Below are positions 20,439-29,600 of a stretch of 64,000 nt of DNA, in pieces (positions within the stretch are counted from its first letter, which is position 1; each line of letters opens with the position of its first letter). Source of the stretch: Hydrogenophaga pseudoflava (GTDB lineage Bacteria; Pseudomonadota; Gammaproteobacteria; Burkholderiales; Burkholderiaceae_C); contig NZ_JAVHJP010000011.1 in assembly GCF_031020795.1 (NCBI RefSeq), positions 1 to 64,000 of the forward strand. Reading direction: 5' to 3'. Made by a program: the position numbers and the translations under genes. The notes beneath the pieces were generated by a model. It saw nothing but the letters and a program-made list of their open reading frames with translations, did not search any database and was not told the DNA's origin.

Positions 20439-20888
20439 TCAGCGGCTGGCCTGGACCGCCAGGCCCACGCGGTCGACGCCGGCGCGCTTGAGCGTGTCCA
20501 TGGTCTTGACCACGGTGTCGTATTTGATGTCCTTGTCGGCGCTGATGACCACCGGCACGGCGTCGGCCGGGGAGCCCGCTTCGGCGGCAGTGCCCTGCAG
20601 CTTGCGCACCTCTGCCGCCAGCTGCGGCAGCTTGACACCTTGGCCGCCCTTGCTGGCCGTGCCCAGGCGCACCTGGATGGTTTCGTCCTTGTCGATCACC
20701 ACCTGCACAAAGCTCTTGGGCTGTGCGTCGGCCTGGCCCACGCTCGGCAGGCTGATCTGGCTCGGGGAGATGAGGGGCGCGGTCACCATGAAGATGATCA
20801 GCAGCACCAGCATCACGTCGATGAACGGGACCATGTTGATCTCGTTCTTGGTGCGGCGGGTGCGGCCCCGCGAGGAAACGGCGGCCAT
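20439..20888 (-). CDS. tolR: Protein TolR (ExbD family)
   Basis: A 149-residue inner-membrane protein with one N-terminal helix. The PFIDVMLVLLIIFMV segment holds the conserved membrane Asp24 needed for proton use with TolQ. The periplasmic remainder (about 45-149) has the ExbD/TolR fold. It starts directly after tolQ (two bases between) and is followed by tolA after ten bases, the standard order. Confidence 0.95.
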   Translation of the reverse strand: MAAVSSRGRTRRTKNEINMVPFIDVMLVLLIIFMVTAPLISPSQISLPSVGQADAQPKSFVQVVIDKDETIQVRLGTASKGGQGVKLPQLAAEVRKLQGTAAEAGSPADAVPVVISADKDIKYDTVVKTMDTLKRAGVDRVGLAVQASR

Positions 20889-20890
20889 GC

Positions 20891-21595
20891 TCAGTGTCCC
20901 GACGCCGTGGCCTGGCTGGGCTGCTGGCCCAGGTTGCGGTGCAGGATGTTGGAGAACTCTTCCATGAAGGTTTCCATGCGGTTAGCGACGCGGTCGATGT
21001 CGGTGGCGAAGCGGTTGTAGGCCACCACGGCCGGGATCGCGGCGAACAGGCCGATGGCGGTGGCCACCAGGGCTTCGGCGATACCAGGGGCCACCGTGGC
21101 CAGCGTCACCTGGGCCAGCGCGGCCAGGCCCGTGAAGGCGTGCATGATGCCCCAGACCGTGCCGAACAGGCCCACATACGGTGCCACCGAGCCGACCGTG
21201 CCCAGGAAGGAGAGGTTGGTTTCCAGCACGTCGATCTCACGCTGGAAGCTGGCCCGCATGGCGCGCCGCGCGCCGTCGAGCAGGGCGCCCGCGTCGGTGA
21301 TGCGGCGCTCGCGCAGCTTGTGGTACTCGCGCATGCCGCTGGCGAAGATGCGTTCCATGGGACCGCCGTGGCGCGCGCTCTGGGCGGCGGCCGAGTAGAG
21401 ATCGTTCAGGTTGGTGCCCGACCAGAACTCCTTCTCGAAGTCCTCGTTGTGGCGGTTGACGCGCTTGAGGGTGAAGACCTTGCGGAAGATGGCCGCCCAG
21501 CTGATCACGGACACGAGGACCAGCAGGGCCACCACGGCCTGCACGACCCAGCTCGCGTTGAGCATCAACTGGACGATGGAGAGATCTTGGGACAT
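20891..21595 (-). CDS. tolQ: Protein TolQ (MotA/TolQ/ExbB proton channel)
   Basis: A 234-residue inner-membrane protein with three helices: one near the N-terminus (about 15-38), and two in the second half separated by a short loop (GTVGSVAPYVGLFGTVWGIMHAF, then LVATAIGLFAAIPAVVAYN). The GLFGTVWG and AIPAVVAYN motifs are conserved for proton-channel subunits. It works with TolR as the motor for TolA. The gene lies 31 bp after ybgC in the same operon. Confidence 0.95.
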   Translation of the reverse strand: MSQDLSIVQLMLNASWVVQAVVALLVLVSVISWAAIFRKVFTLKRVNRHNEDFEKEFWSGTNLNDLYSAAAQSARHGGPMERIFASGMREYHKLRERRITDAGALLDGARRAMRASFQREIDVLETNLSFLGTVGSVAPYVGLFGTVWGIMHAFTGLAALAQVTLATVAPGIAEALVATAIGLFAAIPAVVAYNRFATDIDRVANRMETFMEEFSNILHRNLGQQPSQATASGH

Positions 21596-21626
21596 GTGAT
21601 GGAAAGGTTGGAGTCGGGTCAGAGGG

Positions 21627-22063
<437 letters not shown>

Positions 22064-22067
<4 letters not shown>

Positions 22068-23305
22068 AGCGCAGCCTCCAGCCGGTGCACCGCTTCCTGC
22101 AGCTGGGGCAGGGCATTGGCGGTGGAGAAGCGCAGGTAGCGGCCAGGGTCGGCCAGACCGAAATCCCGGCCGGGCGTGGTGGCCAGCTGACAGCGGCGCA
22201 TCAGCTCGAAGGCCAGCGCCCAGCTGCCGCCTTCCTCAGGCCGTCCGTCCGGGGCCTTCAGGCGCCAGCGTTCGCACAGCCCGGCCACATCGGCCCAGGC
22301 GTAGAAGGCGCCGTCGGGCATCACCGGGACCGACAGGCCCAGGCGGTCGAGCGCCGGGATGAAGAAGTCGCGCCGGGCCTTGAACTCGGCGCGGCGGCGT
22401 TCGTACTCGGCCAGACTCTCCGGCTCGAAGCAGGCCAGCGCCGCATGCTGGGCCACCGTGCTGGCGCAGATGAAGAGGTTCTGGGCCAGGCGCTCCACCG
22501 CCGGCACCAGCGCGGGCGGCAGCACCAGCCAGCCCAGGCGCCAGCCGGTCATGTTGAAGTACTTGGAGAAGCTGTTGACGCTGATCACCTCGTCGCCCAG
22601 GCCGTCGGGCAGACCCAGCGCGCTGTGGCCGTAGGCGTCGTCGTAGGACAGGCCCAGGTAGATCTCGTCCACCAGCGTGACGCCGCCTTTTTCTCGCACG
22701 AAGTGCGCGATGCGCTCCAGCTCCGCGCGGGCGATCGAGGTGCCGGTGGGGTTGGAGGGGGAGGCGAGCAGCACGCCGCGCGTGGCCGGGCCCCAGGCCG
22801 AGGCCACGTGGTCGGCGCTGAGCTGGAAGCGGTCTTCGGGACCCGACGGGATCAGCACCGGCGTGCCCTCGGCCGCCTGCACGAACTGACGGTTGCAGGG
22901 GTAGCAGGGGTCGGGCATCAGCACCTCGTCGCCTGCCTCGATCAGCGCCAGGCAGGCCAGCTGCAGCGCGGCCGAGGCCCCGGCGGTGACGACAATGCGG
23001 GCCGGGTCGATGTCCAGACCAAAACGGCCGGCGTACCAGCCGCTGATGGCCTCGCGCAGGGCGGGCAGGCCGGTGGCGGGGGTGTACTGGCTGCGACCCT
23101 CGCGGATCGCACGCTCGGCGGCGGCCTGCACCGGGGCGGGCGCGGTGAAGTCCGGCTCGCCGATGTTCAGGTAGATCATCGGCCGGTCACCGGACCGGGC
23201 CTGCCGCGCCATCTCGGTCGCGGCCTTGGCCAGTTCCATCACATAGAAGGGTTCGACGCGCCGGGCCCGGCGGGACAGGCGCAAGGGGTCCGGACGCAAG
23301 CTCAT
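22064..23305 (-). CDS. PLP-dependent aminotransferase (class I/II)
   Basis: A 413-residue fold-type I aminotransferase. Visible landmarks: NIGEPDF (47-53), substrate/PLP residues in SPSNPTGT (182-189), DEIY (213-216), the Schiff-base Lys248 in NSFSKYFNMTGWR and the C-terminal YLRFSTA with the carboxylate-binding Arg. The likely substrate is aspartate, alanine or an aromatic amino acid; specificity cannot be told. The ATG overlaps the nusB stop by four bases. It lies between nusB and ybgC, a conserved arrangement in this group of bacteria. Confidence 0.9.
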
Positions 23306-23799
23306 GCCGCCTTGGACGACTTGCGCGTGCCAGCGGGTGCCGCCGCCGCTTCGTGCGGGCGCAGCCGGGCACCGAGCTGGTGCAACACGCCGTTGACGTA
23401 CTTGTGGCCATCGGTGCCGCCAAAGGACTTGGCCAGCTCCACACACTCGTTGATCACGACGCGCAGGGGCACGTCCAGGCAATGCTGGAGTTCGTACGCG
23501 CCGATCCACAGCACGCCGTGTTCGATCGGCGAGATTTCGGCCATCGGCCGGTCCAGCAGCGGGGTCACCAGGTGGTCCAGCGCTTCGGCCTGTTCGACAC
23601 AACCATGCAGCAGTGCGTCGTAATGGGCGCTGTCGGCCTTGTGAAAGCCCGAGAGGTCGCGCGTGAAGACGTCGATGTCGCTGGCCTCGTTGCGACCCAC
23701 CAGGTGCTGGTAGAGCGCCTGCAGCGCAAACTCCCGCGCCCGGGTGCGGGCCGACTTGTCGGCCGCCTTGCGCGGCTTGGTGATGCTCTGGTCGTTCAT
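23302..23799 (-). CDS. nusB: Transcription antitermination factor NusB
   Basis: A 165-residue all-helical RNA-binding protein. The N-terminal RTRAREFALQALYQHLVG is the classic NusB start, and ISPIEHGVLWIGAYELQH with VVINECVELAKSFGGTDGHKYVNGVL forms the core. With NusE it binds boxA RNA during rRNA antitermination. I chose the ATG at 23799, five bases after the ribH stop; a TTG at 23808 would overlap ribH. The C-terminus has a low-complexity Ala/Lys tail. Confidence 0.95.
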   Translation of the reverse strand: MNDQSITKPRKAADKSARTRAREFALQALYQHLVGRNEASDIDVFTRDLSGFHKADSAHYDALLHGCVEQAEALDHLVTPLLDRPMAEISPIEHGVLWIGAYELQHCLDVPLRVVINECVELAKSFGGTDGHKYVNGVLHQLGARLRPHEAAAAPAGTRKSSKAA

Positions 23800-23804
23800 G
23801 GGGT

Positions 23805-24269
23805 TCAACCGATCTGCTCCAGCACGTGCGCCATCTCGACCGCCACGCGCGCGGCGTCGCGGCCCTTCTCGGTCTGGCGGGCCACGGCCTGTTCCAGGTT
23901 CTCGGTGGTGAGGATGGCGTTGGCGATCGGTGTGTTGGTGTCCAGGGATACGCGCGTGACGCCGGCGCCGGATTCGTTCGCCACCAGTTCGAAGTGGTAG
24001 GTCTCGCCGCGGATGATGCAGCCCAGAGCGATCAGCGCGTCGTACTCGTCCTGCTCGGCCATGGCCTGCAGGGCAATAGGCACTTCAAGGGCGCCAGGCA
24101 CGGTCACGCGGGTGATGTGCTTTTCCTGTACGCCCAAGGCGAGCAGTTCGGCATGGCAGGCCTCGAACAGGGCGTTCGTGATGCCTTCGTTGAAACGGGC
24201 CTGGACGATGCCGATGGAGAGTTTCTTGCCGTCGAGCAGGCCGGTGCTGCCTTTGTCTGCGCCAAACAT
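23805..24269 (-). CDS. ribH: 6,7-dimethyl-8-ribityllumazine synthase
   Basis: A 154-residue lumazine synthase, the penultimate step of riboflavin synthesis. Landmarks: VQARFNEGITNALFEAC (about 22-38), VTVPGALEVPIALQ and GCIIRGETYHFELVANE, the last with the catalytic His. It assembles into icosahedral or smaller shells. A 20-bp gap separates it from ribE. In many related genomes ribBA lies exactly here; it is absent. Confidence 0.96.
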   Translation of the reverse strand: MFGADKGSTGLLDGKKLSIGIVQARFNEGITNALFEACHAELLALGVQEKHITRVTVPGALEVPIALQAMAEQDEYDALIALGCIIRGETYHFELVANESGAGVTRVSLDTNTPIANAILTTENLEQAVARQTEKGRDAARVAVEMAHVLEQIG

Positions 24270-24289
24270 GGGGGTCTTTCTAGGTGGGT

Positions 24290-24922
24290 TCAGTTCTTGG
24301 AGGGGGTGGCGCCGAGCATGCGCTCGACGTAACGGGCCACGGTGTCGATCTCGAGGTTCACCGCGCTGCCCGCGCCCAGGTCGCCGAGCGTGGTGTTCTG
24401 AACGGTGTGCGGGATCAGGTTGATGCTGAACTCGCACCCGTCCGGGCGGTCTTCGATGCGGTTGACCGTCAGGCTGACGCCGTTGATGGCGATCGAGCCC
24501 TTGTAGGCGAGGTACTTCGCCAGTTCGGGCGGTGCCAGCACGCGCAGTTCCCAGCTCTCGCCCACGCGCTCGAACAGAGTGACCCGTCCGACGCCGTCCA
24601 CATGACCCGACACGATGTGGCCGCCCAGGCGGTCGTTCGCACGCAGGGCCTTCTCCAGATTGACCCGGCGGCCGGCCTCGGAAAGACCTGTGGTCTTCGA
24701 GAGGGACTCGGCCGAGACGTCGATGGTGAAGCGGGATGAGGCGGCGTCGAGGGTCGTGACGGTCATGCAGGCGCCGTTGTGGGCGATGCTGTCGCCCAGG
24801 GCGACGTCGTCGAGGTAGCCCGGCGGCGCCTCGATCGTCAGGCGCCTGCCGTGGTCCAAAGAGCTGCCCAGGGGGTGAAGGTCGGCGATGCGGCCCACAC
24901 CGGTGATGATGCCGGTAAACAT
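24290..24922 (-). CDS. ribE: Riboflavin synthase, alpha chain
   Basis: A 210-residue enzyme with two lumazine-binding repeats, the first starting MFTGIITGVG and containing VALGDSIAHNGACMTVT, the second starting near GGHIVSGHVDGVG and containing GSIAINGVSLTVN. It dismutates two lumazine molecules to riboflavin. The ATG at 24922 gives the invariant MFTGI N-terminus; longer frames are shadows. It follows ribD by about 67 bp. Confidence 0.96.
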   Translation of the reverse strand: MFTGIITGVGRIADLHPLGSSLDHGRRLTIEAPPGYLDDVALGDSIAHNGACMTVTTLDAASSRFTIDVSAESLSKTTGLSEAGRRVNLEKALRANDRLGGHIVSGHVDGVGRVTLFERVGESWELRVLAPPELAKYLAYKGSIAINGVSLTVNRIEDRPDGCEFSINLIPHTVQNTTLGDLGAGSAVNLEIDTVARYVERMLGATPSKN

Positions 24923-24989
24923 CCGCGTATTTTCGCAGGGTTTGGCCCGCCGCTGCGCGCGGCGCCAAAAGGTCGGCGGTTTGTGGGCC

Positions 24990-26135
24990 TCAGGCCTGCA
25001 GGAAATGGTCCCGGCCCTGCACCCGCGCCAGGATGCGCAGGTCGTCGCCCACCGGCTCCACCGCCGTGAACCGCACGGGCAGGCGCTGATCCAGCGACTG
25101 CAAAGGCCCCCAGTTGGCCAGCCCCGCTCCGCCGACACCCAGGATCTGGGGGGCCAGGTACAGAAGGAATTCGTCGACCAGGCCTTCGCGGACGAAGGAA
25201 CCGTTGAGCTTGTGGCCGGCCTCCAGGTGCAGCTCGTTCACTTCCCGGGTGGCCAGGTCACGCAACATGGCCGCCAGATCGACCTTGCCTCCCGGGCCGG
25301 GCAGGGCGATCACGGTGGCGCCTTGCCGCTCCAGCGCCGCCTGGCGGCTGGTGTCGGATGCGGCGCAGTAGATGAAGATGCGGCGCGTCAGCCCCTGCGC
25401 CGGGGACTGGAACAGACGCGAGGTGGCGGGGGTTTCGAGCTTGCTGTCGACGATCACCAGGTGGGGCTGTCGTGGCGTCGGCACCTGCCGCACGTCCAGC
25501 ATGGGGTCGTCCTCCAGCACGGTGCCGATGCCGGTCAGCACCGCACAGGCGCGTGCGCGCCAGGCATGGCCGTCGGCACGGGCAGCCTCCCCGGTGATCC
25601 ACTGGCTGGCACCATTGCCGAGGGCGGTCACGCCGTCGAGCGACATCGCCGCCTTCATGCGCACCCAGGGGGTGCCGCGGATCATGCGGCTGAAGAAGCC
25701 GATGTTCAGTTCGCGGGAGGCGATTGCGGTTTCGCTGTCAGGTGGCAGCAGCTCCACCTCGATGCCCGCACCCCGCAGGCGGTCCAGGCCGCGCCCGGCC
25801 ACCTTGGGATTGGGGTCGCCTGTGGCCACCACCACCTTCGACACACCGGCGGCGACGAGGGCATCGCAGCAAGGCGGGGTGCGTCCATGGTGGGAGCAGG
25901 GCTCCAGCGTGACGTAGGCGGTTGCACCCTGGGTGGATTCGCCGCGCTGCGCCGCATCGCGCAGCGCCATCACCTCGGCGTGCGGGCCGCCCGCCTGCTG
26001 GGTGTGACCGCGCCCGATCTCCCGGCCGTCGGGAGCGAGGATCACGCACCCGACGCGGGGATTGGGGTTGGACAGTGTCAGGGATTGACGAGCCCGTTGA
26101 AGGGCATCGGACAGCGGTCCTTGATCCGGCGGCAT
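24990..26135 (-). CDS. ribD: Bifunctional diaminohydroxyphosphoribosylaminopyrimidine deaminase / 5-amino-6-(5-phosphoribosylamino)uracil reductase
   Basis: A 381-residue two-domain enzyme. The N-terminal deaminase domain has zinc ligands in GGPHAEV (His52, Glu54) and in EPCSHHGRTPPC (Cys80, Cys89). The C-terminal reductase domain starts at PWVRMKAAMSLDG and includes LHLEAGHKLNGSF. It carries out the second and third steps of riboflavin synthesis. The ATG at 26135 is four bases after the pilE stop. Nothing resembling an FMN riboswitch precedes it; transcription probably comes through from the pilin genes. Confidence 0.95.
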   Translation of the reverse strand: MPPDQGPLSDALQRARQSLTLSNPNPRVGCVILAPDGREIGRGHTQQAGGPHAEVMALRDAAQRGESTQGATAYVTLEPCSHHGRTPPCCDALVAAGVSKVVVATGDPNPKVAGRGLDRLRGAGIEVELLPPDSETAIASRELNIGFFSRMIRGTPWVRMKAAMSLDGVTALGNGASQWITGEAARADGHAWRARACAVLTGIGTVLEDDPMLDVRQVPTPRQPHLVIVDSKLETPATSRLFQSPAQGLTRRIFIYCAASDTSRQAALERQGATVIALPGPGGKVDLAAMLRDLATREVNELHLEAGHKLNGSFVREGLVDEFLLYLAPQILGVGGAGLANWGPLQSLDQRLPVRFTAVEPVGDDLRILARVQGRDHFLQA

Positions 26136-26139
26136 GCGG

Positions 26140-26601
26140 TCAGGAGGCCTTGAAGCACTCTTCCCGGGTGACCCCGCTGGCTTCGTTCTCGATGTCTTTG
26201 ACGCCCGTGTGGGTGACCGTGAGGTCTCCGCAGCGATCGGCAGCCATGCTGCCCGTGCGGACAGCCCGCAAGGTGAAGGTGCTCGCAGACGTGGTTGGAG
26301 AGCCTGTTTCCACGCCCACCACGTCACCGTCTTCAACCAGTTCGATGTTGTAGGCGGCTGCGCCGGAGCCGGGGCGCGGAGATACAAGGAGTGCAGCTGG
26401 CAGGACCACGCCAGCAAACGTGTCCCGCGCGCTGAAATATCGGCGCATGTACTGCTCGGCTTCCATCAGCGCTCGCTGGGCGTCCGCCCGGCGGGACTTC
26501 GCTACCTGCTCCTGATACGAGGGATAGCCGATCGCCGCCAGGATGCCGATGATGGCGACGACGACCATCACCTCAATAAGGGTGAAGCCGTCCTGCTTCA
26601 T
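26140..26601 (-). CDS. pilE: Type IV pilin-like protein PilE
   Basis: A 153-residue type IVa pilin or minor pilin. The leader MKQDG is followed by the PilD cleavage point and FTLIEVMVVVAIIGILAAIGYPSYQ, with the conserved Glu5. The start at 26601 gives a standard five-residue leader; an ATG at 26634, ten bases after the pilY1 stop, would give a 16-residue leader. Two cysteines (in DRCGDL and EECFKAS) form the probable C-terminal disulfide loop. In this layout PilE-like proteins join FimU/PilV/W/X in the priming tip complex. Confidence 0.9.
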   Translation of the reverse strand: MKQDGFTLIEVMVVVAIIGILAAIGYPSYQEQVAKSRRADAQRALMEAEQYMRRYFSARDTFAGVVLPAALLVSPRPGSGAAAYNIELVEDGDVVGVETGSPTTSASTFTLRAVRTGSMAADRCGDLTVTHTGVKDIENEASGVTREECFKAS

Positions 26602-26644
26602 GCCGTGCGCGGGAAGAGAAGGGAGGTGGTTCATGCTCTGTGTC

Positions 26645-29600
26645 TCAGTTGCTGGGTGGGGCGCTCAGTTGGAACTGTGTGCGGCTCCAGCCGGTGGTAG
26701 GGCAGTACACGCCAGCACCCAGCGGGGTTTCTCCGGTGCCCAGGATGATGCCGCGCATCGTCCGGCACTTGGGTGCCCCTCCCGACTGGCTCAGTGCCGA
26801 TTCACCGGCGGCTTCATCGGCGGCTTTCTCCATCCGGTCGGAAACGCTTTCGGTCACCTGGGGATCACTGGGATCGCCCGTGTCCGATTGCGGGTCGTCG
26901 GGCAGTGCCGTGCCGTCGGCGCGAGAGCGGAAGCGGCTGACGGAAATGCCGCGGGTGAACCCACCCTGCGGTGCATAGGCCACCGCATATCCGGCGTCCA
27001 CTCGCGAGTCCCCGTTCGAGTCCCAGGCATCCATGCGACCGTCGCCATCGATGTCGAAGGATCGGCTGAGTTCCGGAGAAGCGCTCTGAGCGTTCACGAT
27101 GTACACGTAGTTCCCAGGCAGATCGGCCACGGTGCACATTTCTCCTGCTGGGGGCGGACGCAGCACCGTGGAGGTGATGATCACGCTGCGCCCGAAGTTC
27201 TGCACATCAGCGATGGACCTTTCTCCAGGCTGCAAAGCCCCGTCCCGTTGATGGACATTGGTCATGTGTATGTACCAGCCGCGCTGGGTGTCCCAGTCAA
27301 TCACGTCGCCGGTGATGGCGTAATAGAAGAAGCCAGCCCGCGAGGCCTCCGACGACTGGACGACCGTGCGCTCCTCCAGTTGGGTGGCGCTGACCGGTGT
27401 GAACGTTTCGTCATTGAGCATCGTTCCGTCGATGGTCTGCCGGTCCCAGATACCGTAAATGGTTTGCTGGCCGAGGTCGTTCAGGTGGTCGTCCTCCAGC
27501 ATGATGCCAGTGGCAAATACCACGATGAAGCCCCCCGCTTCATGCGCCTGCCAGGCCGGGGAGCCGTATATCGGGCGGTTGTCCGGCACGGTGAACAATG
27601 GCCTGTTGTGTTCCACATGCCAGGTACTGGGATCGCCTGACAGGTTGAACTTCCACAGCTGGCCCATGGCGTCGCCGGCATAGGCTGCCACCACCCGGGT
27701 GTTGGTGCCGTAGCTGCGCAACAAAGTGACGCCACTGAGACCATCTCCTGCCGGGTAACCGTCTGGAAGGGGAATGGTCCGGATGACTTCTCCGGTCACA
27801 GCGTCCAGCACGACCAGCCCGTTCTTTTCCCCATTGGGCTCGCCGTTGTAGTGGCCGTTGTTGACCGCCACGATCCAGCGGCCGCGCCGGGCGTTGGTCG
27901 CGTCCGACAGGTCCTCGGTCTGGCCGCTGCGAGCCGAGTTGGACATGTAACCCACCGTGACATCACTGCCGTCTGCGTTGTCGATCAGGTCCGGACCCGT
28001 CTCCCACAGGAAGTCTTCCCGGTCGGGTATGCGGTTCGGTGTGACTCCGGGTTTGATCGGGGAGTTGACCGCATAAACCAGCTTTTCGCCTCGGCCGCCC
28101 GTGCCGACGGCCAGGTGGCGCCAGGCCCTCCATTCGTTGGCTTCGGTGAGTCCATCTGTTAAGGCCTTGCGCCGGTCGAAGATGTCGTTTTCAGTGATCG
28201 GGCCATCCAGCACATACTCAAAGTTATACGGTTCGGCAGCGAAGTTCAGCATGCGCCGCAGGCTGCGGCGCGGCATAACTGCTGCCAACTCGGTACCCGC
28301 TGTGGCCGAGAAGGCGTGCATGGTTCCTGCGTTGGTGGCCACGAACAGCGACTTGGGATAGCCGCGCTTGCGGTTCGTGAAGTCCACGTAGCTGCCGCGC
28401 CCGTCGACGCCACCGCTGCCATCCTGGTCGTAGGCGTAGTCCCTGGCATCGCCCATGAATACGGCAGGCGGGTTGACCATGGCAGCGACCTGAGACACGC
28501 GCTGCCGGAACAGCATCCCGTTGCTGTCCAGGGCTGAGTTGTCTCCGCGCAGGTAGTTGACGAAGTTTGCGTTGGTCGGGATGCGGGACGCGTCCGGGCC
28601 AGTGGCCAGTGCAGTCTGGATATCGCTGTTCAGACCGCTGAACGAGCCAATGAAATCGACAGGCTGGTTCCGGTCGTGCATCGTGAACACACGGCGGTCA
28701 GCTGGACTCGGCATCAATTGATTGGCGGACCATGCAGTCACTCCCGTTTCTCGGCCGTCAGCTGCCAGCTCCCTCGCAAGGATGTCCCCGGAGTTGTCCA
28801 TGGTTCGGTAAGACACCGTGTACTTGAGGCGACCGGCCAAGGTGCTGTTGTCTCCGCCACCGGTGTTGACGGACACACCGGCATCCTTGCCGGATGCACT
28901 GAGGATTTCGGCCAGGATGGTGTTGAAGATGGACTTCACGTCGTCTGCGGTTTTGGCGCTGAACGAACGCGCGCCACCCGTGTAGCCGGCATGGATGAAG
29001 TCGTCCACCCGAGTCTGCGTACCGCTGCTGAGCAGGTCACCGACAGGAAACGAAGGAAACACCGTGGTGCCCCCGGGGCCATTGAGCGTGTAGTTCGTTC
29101 GGTACTGGTCAATCTGGTTGAAGTTCAGTCCGGTGCCCGTGACGTCCCCGGTGGGTTGGATCAGATAACCCACCGTGTAGGTGGTCATGTTCTGCCAGAA
29201 GGTCGGTTGCCCTGGGCGGGTCTGGATGTTGTTGTCCAGGCCGGTGCGCATGTCCGTGTGCCAGTAGTAGCGCGCCGTCAGGTCTGCCAGGCCACCAGTG
29301 CCCGTACTGGGGAAGGGGACGTACTGCAAGCGGCCAGCCACAGTGTTGATGCCGCCAGACATGTAGCGGAACGATTCGGTGGTCCCGTCTGCGCGCGTCC
29401 GGGAGAACGTGGGGCCGTTGGTGTTGTCGTAGTCAGGACCGGCGGCAGAGGGGCCCCACGGGGCGCCAGACGTCCAGCCGCCATCGGAGAACAGCAGGTT
29501 GAAGGAGCGGCGGCAGCTCATCTCGGGGCTGCTGGCGTTGGTCGGATCGGTCCGCCAAGGGTTCTCCAGCACACCGGCCTGCATGCTGTAGTAGCCGGCA

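Noticed and set aside
24923..26645. FMN riboswitch before the rib genes
   Set aside because: ribD starts four bases after pilE and ribE 67 bases after ribD; there is no room and no conserved block.
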